From the NCBI GenBank assembly GCA_965246855.1, contig CBDFFP010000003.1, forward strand, positions 124,001 through 188,000: DNA of 64,000 nucleotides. Direction: 5' to 3'. Origin of the DNA: UBA1952 sp965246855. Its GTDB lineage: Bacteria; Bacteroidota; Bacteroidia; Chitinophagales; Chitinophagaceae. A program made the position numbers and the translations under genes. Of this stretch, positions 57,333 through 64,000 are shown piece after piece. Numbering within the stretch: the first letter of the stretch is position 1; each line of letters starts with the position of its first letter. The notes under the pieces were generated by a model, which saw only the letters and a list, made by a program, of their open reading frames with translations, did not search any database and was not told the origin of the DNA.

Positions 57333-57340
57333 TACCTTTA
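57333..57340 (+). promoter_or_regulatory. -7-like promoter element for dnaE
   Basis: TACCTTTA lies 24 bp before the dnaE ATG at 57365, matching the TAnnTTT core without the final G. Confidence 0.35.
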
Positions 57341-57364
57341 AAAGCTCTTTCAGACCTGCCGAAA

Positions 57365-60300
57365 ATGACCTTTTCCCACCTTCACAATCACACCCAATAC
57401 TCGCTGCTGGACGGTGCTTCTTCTATCTCCAACCTCTACAAAAAAGCGAAAAAGGACAACATGCCAGCCATCGCCATCACCGACCACGGCAACATGTTTG
57501 GCGTGTTTGATTTCGTGGCCACAGCGTGGAAAGACAAGAAGCAAGTGGGCATAACGGCAGACGGCAAACCCATTGAAGAGCCGGTGGTGAAGCCGGTGGT
57601 GGGCTGTGAGTTTTACCTTGTGGAAACCCGCCACAAAAAGGAATTTAAGAAGGCTTCGGGAGAGAAAGACAAACGCTTCCACCAACTGCTGTTGGCAAAG
57701 GATGAAGAAGGCTATCGCAACCTCGTGAAGCTCTGTTCCATCGGCTATCTGGAAGGGATGTACAGTAAGTATCCGCGCATCGACAAAGAGATTTTGCTGA
57801 AGCATCACAAAGGTTTGATTGCAACGACCTGCTGTCTTGGTGCGGAAGTGCCGCAGGCTATTTTGCGCGGTGGTGAAGCAGAAGGCGAAAAGGTTTTTAA
57901 GTGGTGGCTGGACCTCTTCGGCGACGATTATTACGTGGAAATGCAACGCCACGGCATCCCAGAACAAGTGCGCGTAAACGAGGTGTTGGTGAAACTGGCG
58001 CGCAAATACAACGTGCCCATTATTGCGTCCAACGACTCGCATTATGTGGACGTGGAAGACTACAACGCCCACGACATTCTCCTCTGCATCAACACCGGCG
58101 AAAAGCAAGCCACGCCCAAATATGCGGACGGCCCGGACGATGACGAAAACCGCGTCAAAGGCGGACGCTTTGCGTTCTTCAATGACCAGTTCTTTTTCAA
58201 AGACACCAATCAGATGTCGCAGCTTTTTAGCGATCTGCCGGAAGCGATTGACAACACGGGGATGATTGTAGACAAGATAAAGCCCCTGAAGCTGGAGCGC
58301 GACATTATGCTGCCGCACTACGCCGTTCCCGACGGCTACGACATGGACAGCTATCTGGAGCATCTCACGTGGCAGGGCGCGCACAAACGCTACAACGAAA
58401 TCACGCCGGAGATTGAAGAGCGGATAAAATTTGAGCTGTTCACCATTCGCACGATGGGCTTCGCGGGATACTTCCTGATCGTGCAGGATTTTATTAATCA
58501 CGGCAAAGACATTGGCGTTTTCGTAGGGCCGGGGCGCGGTTCAGCAGCGGGCAGCGTGGTGGCTTTTTGCATTGGCATCACCAACATTGACCCGATAAAA
58601 TACAAGCTGCTTTTTGAACGCTTCCTGAACCCGGAGCGAAAATCAATGCCGGATATCGACACGGATTTTGACGACCTGGGCCGCCAGAAAGTGATCGACT
58701 ATGTGGTGGAGAAATACGGCAAAAGGCAGGTGGCGGCGATTGTTACCTACGGCACAATGGCGGCGAAATCCAGCATTAAAGACGTGGCCCGCGTGATGGA
58801 TTTGCCCTTGGCGGAAAGCAATGCACTGGCGAAGCTCGTGAGCGACAAGCCGGGCATCAATGTGCAGCTCGACCGCTTGCTGAATGCGCCACTTCGTGGT
58901 GAGGGAAGTCTGGAAGAAAAAGAAGGTCTCAGCGGCGAAGACATCAACGGCGCGGAGCAGCTTCGGGAGATTTTTAAGGAGACGGACAGTATGCGCGCGA
59001 AGGTTCTGAAAGAAGCCTTGCGTTTACAGGGAACGGTGCGCGGCACGGGCGTTCACGCAGCGGGCATCATCATTGCGCCGGAAGACATTACTAACCTGCT
59101 GCCGGTGGCGACGGTGAAGGATTCCGACCTGTTGATTACGCAGTATGGCGGCAACGTGATTGAGAACGCGGGTGTTATCAAGATGGACTTTCTGGGTCTT
59201 AAAACCCTTACCATTTTGCGCGATGCACTCGCTCTCATCAAGCGGAACTACGGCAAAGAGATAGACCTTGATACGCTCCCGCTCGACGACGAAAAAACCT
59301 ACGAACTCTACCAACGCGGAGATACCAACGGCACATTCCAGTTTGAATCCAGTGGAATGCAGAAATACCTGCGCGACCTGAAACCCACCGTTTTCGGTGA
59401 TCTCGTGGCGATGAACGCGCTCTACCGCCCAGGGCCAATTGCATATATCCCGCAGTTTGTAGAGCGCAAAAACGGAAAGGAGGCAATCGAGTACGACCTG
59501 CCGGAGATGGAAGAGTTTCTGGAAGAGACTTACGGTATTACGGTTTACCAGGAGCAAGTGATGCTTCTCTCCCAAAAGCTCGCGGGCTTCTCCAAAGGCG
59601 ATGCCGACGTGCTGCGCAAGGCGATGGGCAAGAAGCAAAAAGCCGTGCTGGACAAGATGAAAGACCAGTTTATGGACGGCGCAAAGGCCAAAGGCCACGA
59701 CCCGAAAAAGCTGGAGAAAATCTGGACCGACTGGGAAGCTTTTGCTCAGTATGCCTTCAATAAAAGCCACTCCGTGTGCTATGCGCTTGTGGCCTATCAA
59801 ACGGCGTATCTCAAAGCGCATTACCCGGCGGAATACATGGCAGCGGTCTTAAATAACCAAGCCAATATTGAGCGCATCAAGTTCTTTATGGGCGAATGCC
59901 AGCGCATGAAATTGCCGGTCTTGGGGCCAGATGTGAACCTCAGTATCGGGGGTTTTTCGGTGGATAAAAACGGCGCGATTCGCTTCGGTATGTCGGCGGT
60001 GAAAGGTGCCGGTGAAGCGGCGGTGGAAGACGTTATCCGCGAGCGTGAGGAAGGCGGGGCGTTCAAAAATCTCACTGATTTCTTCTGTCGCATTGACCAC
60101 CGGAAAGTGAACAAGAAAACACTGGAAATGCTGGTGAAAGCCGGTGCGCTGGATTCCTTTAAAGAGCTTCACCGCGCGCAGTTTATGTGCGTGCCGGAAG
60201 GGGAAAAAATGAACGGGCTGGAAAAGCTTTTTGCCTTCGGACAGCAGTTCAAAGCCGGGCAGGAACAAGCTTCAAACTCCCTTTTTGGCGCGGTATCGCT

Positions 60301-60997
60301 CACTCCGGAAGTGAAAGCGCCCGTCATTCCGCCCTGCGAACGCTGGCCGCTTACCGAGGAGCTGGAAGCGGAGCGCGAAGTAGTAGGTATCTATCTCTCT
60401 GCACACCCGCTGGACCCGTTTAAGTTTGAGATGGACAACCTCGGTTTCAAACCCATTTCAGAAGTAACAGAACCGGTGAAAGGCCCGCCGTTTAAAATCG
60501 CGGGATTTCTTTCCGACATCGGGCATCTCTACACCAAAAAAGGCGCGCAGTTTGGCAAGGCGACTATCAACGATTTCGGCGGTCACCTGGAGTTTGCGCT
60601 TTTCCGCGACGATTACGTGAAGTGGAATAAGTTCCTGAACAACGGTCAGAAGGTGGTGCTCACCGCTTGCTATCAGGAGCGGGAATGGGGAGATGCCGGT
60701 GTGGTGGAACTCAAAATTCAGGGCATTCACCTTTTGGAAAATGCCCGCGACCTGTCGGTAAAGGCGTTCAACGTAGAGCTGGAACTGGTGAAACTGAATG
60801 AAGAAACGGCCCGCTTCCTAATGGAAAACTGCGAGAAACATCCCGGCAATGCGGAGTTGATGTTTTATGTGGTGCATCCCGACCCGACGCGCAACTTAAA
60901 ACTCAAAACAGGCGCGCGTAAAATTGCCATCAGCGACGACCTGCTGCATTTTTTGGAAGAAAAAGAAATCCGCTACGGCGTGGAGTTGGTGCGGTAG
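57365..60997 (+). CDS. dnaE: DNA polymerase III subunit alpha
   Basis: This 1210-residue replicative polymerase begins with the PHP domain (FSHLHNHTQYSLLDGASSIS). The polymerase catalytic aspartates are in KSMPDIDTDFDDLGRQKVID. Other conserved blocks are GVFVGPGRGSAAGSVVAFCI, FNKSHSVCYALVAYQTAYLK and a helix-hairpin-helix and OB-fold at the C-terminus (PFKIAGFLSDIGHLYTKKGA). It lacks the beta-clamp tail one sees in longer PolC. The stop codon TAG is shared with the first bases of a palindromic repeat (GTAGGGACACGCG). A TPR gene lies upstream. Confidence 0.97.
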   Translation: MTFSHLHNHTQYSLLDGASSISNLYKKAKKDNMPAIAITDHGNMFGVFDFVATAWKDKKQVGITADGKPIEEPVVKPVVGCEFYLVETRHKKEFKKASGEKDKRFHQLLLAKDEEGYRNLVKLCSIGYLEGMYSKYPRIDKEILLKHHKGLIATTCCLGAEVPQAILRGGEAEGEKVFKWWLDLFGDDYYVEMQRHGIPEQVRVNEVLVKLARKYNVPIIASNDSHYVDVEDYNAHDILLCINTGEKQATPKYADGPDDDENRVKGGRFAFFNDQFFFKDTNQMSQLFSDLPEAIDNTGMIVDKIKPLKLERDIMLPHYAVPDGYDMDSYLEHLTWQGAHKRYNEITPEIEERIKFELFTIRTMGFAGYFLIVQDFINHGKDIGVFVGPGRGSAAGSVVAFCIGITNIDPIKYKLLFERFLNPERKSMPDIDTDFDDLGRQKVIDYVVEKYGKRQVAAIVTYGTMAAKSSIKDVARVMDLPLAESNALAKLVSDKPGINVQLDRLLNAPLRGEGSLEEKEGLSGEDINGAEQLREIFKETDSMRAKVLKEALRLQGTVRGTGVHAAGIIIAPEDITNLLPVATVKDSDLLITQYGGNVIENAGVIKMDFLGLKTLTILRDALALIKRNYGKEIDLDTLPLDDEKTYELYQRGDTNGTFQFESSGMQKYLRDLKPTVFGDLVAMNALYRPGPIAYIPQFVERKNGKEAIEYDLPEMEEFLEETYGITVYQEQVMLLSQKLAGFSKGDADVLRKAMGKKQKAVLDKMKDQFMDGAKAKGHDPKKLEKIWTDWEAFAQYAFNKSHSVCYALVAYQTAYLKAHYPAEYMAAVLNNQANIERIKFFMGECQRMKLPVLGPDVNLSIGGFSVDKNGAIRFGMSAVKGAGEAAVEDVIREREEGGAFKNLTDFFCRIDHRKVNKKTLEMLVKAGALDSFKELHRAQFMCVPEGEKMNGLEKLFAFGQQFKAGQEQASNSLFGAVSLTPEVKAPVIPPCERWPLTEELEAEREVVGIYLSAHPLDPFKFEMDNLGFKPISEVTEPVKGPPFKIAGFLSDIGHLYTKKGAQFGKATINDFGGHLEFALFRDDYVKWNKFLNNGQKVVLTACYQEREWGDAGVVELKIQGIHLLENARDLSVKAFNVELELVKLNEETARFLMENCEKHPGNAELMFYVVHPDPTRNLKLKTGARKIAISDDLLHFLEEKEIRYGVELVR

Positions 60998-61080
60998 GGA
61001 CACGCGCAGTGTGTCCGCCGAAAATGCGTGTCATTCGCGGACACGCATGTTGTTTGCGGACACGCGCAGCGTGTCCCTAC
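60994..61080. repeat. Palindromic element starting at the dnaE stop codon
   Basis: The ends are GTAGGGACACGCGCAGTGTG and CACGCGCAGCGTGTCCCTAC, inverted, with two more GCGTGTC/GGACACGC words inside (61027-61046). The left end supplies the dnaE TAG. A partial copy is at 1-23 of the window and a diverged one at 31876-31911. Confidence 0.75.
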
Positions 61081-61110
61081 GGATGTTACCGCGCATAGAG
61101 TCGCCTTCAG

Positions 61111-61695
61111 ATGCACCGCTATTTTCTCCTCAACAAGCCGCCGGGCATCGTCTCCCAATTCGTCTCCTCGCATTCCGTGGGACTGTTGGGCGATTTGGGC
61201 CATGATTTCCCCGAAGGAACACACGCCATCGGGCGCTTGGATAAAGACTCGGAAGGACTGCTTCTCCTTACCACCGACAAGGCTATTACGCGCCTGCTCT
61301 TCCAAAGCGAAACGCCGCATGAGCGGCGCTATTTAGTATTGGTAAAGGGCGTTGTTTCAGAAGAAACACGGTTGCTTTTGGAGAGAGGAATCCACATCCC
61401 CGCCGACAACGGAAAGCCATATCTCACACAGCCTTGCAAAGCGGAAATCATCTCTCATCCACAATCTTTCGGCGCGTGGATAGAAGCGCATCCGCCGCAT
61501 ATTCCCCACTCGTGGCTCCTCCTCACACTCACCGAAGGCAAGTTTCACCAGGTGCGCAAAATGGTGTTCGCCGCCGGGCATCGCTGCAAGCGCCTTATCC
61601 GCGTTTCTATTGAAGACCTCACGATAGACGGCCTCGCGCCCGGCGAAGTAAGGGAGATTTCCGGGCCGGAATTCTACGCGCTCCTAAAGCTGTGA
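61111..61695 (+). CDS. RsuA/RluE-family rRNA pseudouridine synthase
   Basis: This 194-residue enzyme isomerises uridine to pseudouridine in ribosomal RNA. The catalytic motif is HAIGRLDKDSEGLLLLTTDK with the nucleophilic aspartate in RLD. Further family motifs are HERRYLVLVKGVV and LTEGKFHQVRKMVFAAGHRC, then LIRVSIEDLTIDGLAPGEVR. It lacks an S4 domain and in length matches RluE (23S rRNA U2457 in E. coli) better than RsuA. The substrate uridine cannot be read from sequence. Confidence 0.93.
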   Translation: MHRYFLLNKPPGIVSQFVSSHSVGLLGDLGHDFPEGTHAIGRLDKDSEGLLLLTTDKAITRLLFQSETPHERRYLVLVKGVVSEETRLLLERGIHIPADNGKPYLTQPCKAEIISHPQSFGAWIEAHPPHIPHSWLLLTLTEGKFHQVRKMVFAAGHRCKRLIRVSIEDLTIDGLAPGEVREISGPEFYALLKL

Positions 61696-61875
61696 ACCCT
61701 CCTCCTTTTCACTGCCGCCCCTTCGCTTTCTGCTGCGTCCCGTGCGTGTAGCCAACAGGTCTTTATAGCCTTGCGCAACCGCGTTCAGAGAAGCCACCAG
61801 CCGGTGCCGGTAGCAATAAGCTCTGGCTGCGGCCCCCGACCCCCACAGGTTGAGAGTAATGGCGCGCGCAAGCAT
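61684..61875 (-). CDS. Possible small basic protein, uncertain
   Basis: A 63-residue frame (starting MLARAITLNLWGSGAAARAY, with a KRRGGSEKEEGSQL-type basic/acidic tail) occupies the gap between the pseudouridine synthase and the 41-bp array. It overlaps the synthase gene by 12 bp on the opposite strand. There is no family match, promoter element or spacing support, so it may be spurious. Confidence 0.25.
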   Translation of the reverse strand: MLARAITLNLWGSGAAARAYCYRHRLVASLNAVAQGYKDLLATRTGRSRKRRGGSEKEEGSQL

Positions 61876-61894
61876 AAAATCTCTTTTTTAGTCT

Positions 61895-62079
61895 TTGCGC
61901 TTTGAAGCGCAAAAGCCAAAAAATTTGTGGTGTGCTTGCGCTTCAAAGCGCAAAAACATGGAAAGAAGTATTGCACTTGCGCTCTAGAGCGCAAAAGGGA
62001 AACATAGGTTGGCGTGTTTGCGCTTTAGAGCGTAAGTGCACTGAGATGAATTGTATACTTGCGCTCGGTTATACTACTA
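61895..62079. repeat. 41-bp tandem array with TTGCGCT/AGCGCAA palindromes and 20-nt unique spacers
   Basis: Units start at 61895, 61936, 61977, 62018 and 62059, exactly 41 bp apart. Each has a 21-bp part led by a near-palindrome (TTGCGCTTTGAAGCGCAA and variants with TTCAAA, TCTAGA, TTTAGA centres) and a 20-bp part with no shared sequence. The fifth copy keeps only the first seven bases. The compensated centre changes keep the stem while altering the loop. It fills the convergent gap between the pseudouridine synthase and the TonB-dependent receptor. It resembles a CRISPR in layout only. Confidence 0.88.
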
Positions 62080-62100
62080 TCCCTTCGTCCCCGGGCCTGC

Positions 62101-64000
62101 TCACATACCACCGCCTCCGCCCGGCGCCCGTTCGCCAAACCCTCCTTGGCGGCGTTCGCCCCGCCCTTCGCCCCGCATATCCGCTGGCAACTTCCCGCTA
62201 AACTTCCGAATGCGCCACGAGAGCCGCAGCATCATAAACCGCTGAAGCAAAGTGGTCTGCGAGTCCTCAATATAGCTGTCGGTAATCGTGCGCGTGATGC
62301 TGTTGTTCTGCTTTAGAATGTCGAAAACATACGCGTCCAGTTGCAGAGATTTATCCGCCAGAAACTTATAGCCCAGCGATGCATTCCAAAGGTTGTATTT
62401 CTGGTCAAAGCCCGCGCCGAGGCCGCTGTAAAGCGTGTTCGTAAAGTCGGTGTTCAAGACAAAGCGGCTGAGGCAAATGTAGTTCAGTTTCAGTAGCACC
62501 CGCTGGTTGTAGTAGTTATAATTGGCGCGGCCCGGCAAAGAGTTGTTCACAAGGGAATACGTGCCGTTGAAGGCAACCGTAAAGTCCAGATTCTCGCTGA
62601 TGTTGCTGCTCAGCGTTGTGCCGCCAGAAAAGCCGTAGTTATCGGCAATGTTTTTCACGCCGTTGATGATGCCCGGCAGGTGGTTGATAGTCACGCCGCC
62701 GTTGAGGTTGAAGTTTGTTTTCAGCTTCTTGAGCGGAAAAGAATAGTTGGCGAAAGAGCGGGCGTTCCAAGCACCGTCAATATTCACCGGGCGTGTCAGT
62801 TGGCTGCCGCGTTGGAGGAGAACATTCCCAATCGTGGTGTCGCGCGTAGCCGTAAACGTGTTGTTGCCAATGTAGTTGTTGATGGCCGAGAAGTTGGCAA
62901 AGACAAAGAAGCTGCGCCCGCTAGGCTTGGTGTTGCCGTAACGCAGATTCACGCTGTGGGTATAGTCTTGCCGCAGGTCGGGATTGCCGGTACGCAAGAG
63001 AAGCGGATTGCTGTTGTCTACCAGATTCTGAAGCTGCGAGATGGACGGCGTATTGGCCGAAGTGCGGTAGAAAACGCGCAGGTTTTGCGTCTTGGAAAAC
63101 TTGTAGTTGAAGTTCGCCTGCGGCAAGAGGTTGAAGAAAGTCTTGTCCACTGTGAAAGCATAGGGAAGCGTTTGGTCGCCGGAGAGCGTTGCCGTCTGCG
63201 CGTTCAGCGTCGCGTTGAAGTCGCGCGTGCTGTCCGAGTAGCGATAGCCCACGCCCCCGCGCTGCGCCGTGTAGCGGTTTTTATACACGTTGGTCAGCAG
63301 GTTGTTCCGCGCTGTGTCTTCGTTGGAAGCGTTGCGGTCAAAAGTGTAACGCGCGGCATTGTTGTGTGTGAGGGAAGGCTGGTAGGAAAGAAGCAGTTGC
63401 GCGCGCTTGCTGAGCGGCTCGGTGTAGGAAAGGTTGGCGGAGACGTTATAGCCGCTGTTGTCCTGATCAAAGCGCTGGTTCAGCAATACTGTGTCCTGCG
63501 CCACAAACTCGTTGCGGGAGTAAAGGCTGCCGCTGCCGTCGCGGCTGTTGGCTCCGCCGCTAATGCCGAGGGAAACCGTTCTGCCGCGCTTCTTAAAGCG
63601 GTGGCGATACGTCAGGTCGCCGTTCCCGTTGTAGCCGTAAGTATGGCCGTTGTAGCGGTTTTCTACGCGACTGCTCGGCGCGCTTTCTCCAAAGGCCGAA
63701 GCGCCATTCAGCACGCGGTCAGTGCGGTTGTCCTGGAAAGAAATGCGCGGTGTGAAGATGATTTCGTTGTTGGAGTCTATTGTGTATTCCAGCCTCAGAT
63801 TGGCGCGGTGATTGGTGTTGAGGTTCTCGTTGGTGCTTTGCTCCTGATACACCAGATTGCTGTCGGCCTGCGTGGGCGTGATATAGGAACGGCGCGTGCT
63901 GGCCGTATTCCTGTTATCCACTTGGTTGAAGAAATAAGAGCCGGTTACTTTCAGCTTCTTGCCCCATTCATCTGTGTAGTTGAGTCCAATAGCGTTGGTG
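62101..64000 (-). CDS. TonB-dependent outer-membrane beta-barrel protein (partial)
   Basis: This frame stays open to the right window edge, giving at least 633 residues of the C-terminal part. The sequence is a series of long beta-barrel strands with aromatic girdles: LRLEYTIDSNNEIIFTPRIS, RFKKRGRTVSLGISGGANSR, LNLRYGNTKPSGRSFFVFAN and NASLGYKFLADKSLQLDAYV. It matches TonB-dependent receptor / outer_membrane_beta-barrel proteins of Bacteroidota. The C-terminal tail is Gly/Arg-rich (GGFGERAPGGGGGM), seen in this subfamily. The plug domain lies beyond the window. It would be powered by the ExbD/TonB system. Confidence 0.88.
   Translation of the reverse strand, partial: TNAIGLNYTDEWGKKLKVTGSYFFNQVDNRNTASTRRSYITPTQADSNLVYQEQSTNENLNTNHRANLRLEYTIDSNNEIIFTPRISFQDNRTDRVLNGASAFGESAPSSRVENRYNGHTYGYNGNGDLTYRHRFKKRGRTVSLGISGGANSRDGSGSLYSRNEFVAQDTVLLNQRFDQDNSGYNVSANLSYTEPLSKRAQLLLSYQPSLTHNNAARYTFDRNASNEDTARNNLLTNVYKNRYTAQRGGVGYRYSDSTRDFNATLNAQTATLSGDQTLPYAFTVDKTFFNLLPQANFNYKFSKTQNLRVFYRTSANTPSISQLQNLVDNSNPLLLRTGNPDLRQDYTHSVNLRYGNTKPSGRSFFVFANFSAINNYIGNNTFTATRDTTIGNVLLQRGSQLTRPVNIDGAWNARSFANYSFPLKKLKTNFNLNGGVTINHLPGIINGVKNIADNYGFSGGTTLSSNISENLDFTVAFNGTYSLVNNSLPGRANYNYYNQRVLLKLNYICLSRFVLNTDFTNTLYSGLGAGFDQKYNLWNASLGYKFLADKSLQLDAYVFDILKQNNSITRTITDSYIEDSQTTLLQRFMMLRLSWRIRKFSGKLPADMRGEGRGERRQGGFGERAPGGGGGM

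Noticed and set aside
61895..62079. True CRISPR array
   Set aside because: The repeats vary in their centres with compensated changes, are short, number only five, and no cas gene is in the window. Kept as a repeat array with a note.
1..64000. Insertion sequences or prophage
   Set aside because: No transposase, integrase, terminase or structural phage gene was recognised; the dispersed elements are short and non-coding.

Overview
This window looks like a chromosomal segment of a Bacteroidota bacterium, most likely of the Chitinophagales/Chitinophagaceae type, with moderate GC content. The evidence is an ExbD/TonB cluster, two proteins with type IX secretion (T9SS) sorting tails, Bacteroidota-restricted families (DUF4270, DUF2723, IPExxxVDY, Porin_10-like, DUF6263-like), promoter-like TAnnTTTG(C) elements in place of E. 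coli -10 boxes, and a general lack of Shine-Dalgarno sequences. No rRNA, transposase, integrase or true CRISPR array is visible. One tRNA (Cys, GCA) is present.

Layout. 0-3 kb: energy-transduction genes (exbD, exbD, tonB, then a third exbD that shares a 200-bp identical patch with the second). 3.3-8 kb: Skp-like chaperone, amino acid permease, heptose kinase, WalJ-like metallo-hydrolase and a lipoprotein. 8.1-10.3 kb: a B12-binding radical SAM protein on the minus strand. 10.8-14.2 kb: a stress-type island (two DUF2382 proteins, a pirin, a small hydrophilic protein, an SDR). 14.3-19.5 kb: lipoproteins, secreted proteins and a long-chain acyl-CoA synthetase. 19.8-30.4 kb: a mostly minus-strand housekeeping block (metK, FkbM methyltransferase, glmS, DUF4270, starch-synthase-like protein, pyk, peptide-type ABC permease) with panC on plus. 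30.7-36.9 kb: DUF6261-like protein, two T9SS substrates and a porin. 37-46 kb: DUF6263 lipoprotein, pth, rplY, prs, OsmC, LutA-like protein, ribH, lgt, nucleoside phosphorylase and tRNA-Cys. 46-64 kb: DUF2723 membrane protein, a duplicated-domain protein of unknown function, an SPFH protein, purA, a charged low-complexity protein, pabB, DoxX, a TPR protein, dnaE, a pseudouridine synthase and the C-terminal part of a TonB-dependent outer-membrane protein that runs off the right edge.

The most striking signal is in the intergenic DNA. Six intergenic regions carry tandem arrays whose units fall on a grid of about 21 bp (21, 42, 41 or 43 bp). They are at about 10.5, 19.6, 31.7, 41.6, 50.6 and 61.9 kb. 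Each has a different sequence but similar architecture: a conserved core of about one or two helical turns alternates with a variable stretch, often as two alternating half-units (A-B-A-B). All six sit between genes of opposite orientation (four convergent, two divergent). Two cores are near-perfect palindromes (GGTGACGTCACC, and TTGCGCT/AGCGCAA hairpins with 20-nt unique spacers). Several families of dispersed palindromic elements also recur, and some abut or supply stop codons. No function is known to me for these arrays. They are the best candidate here for something undescribed.
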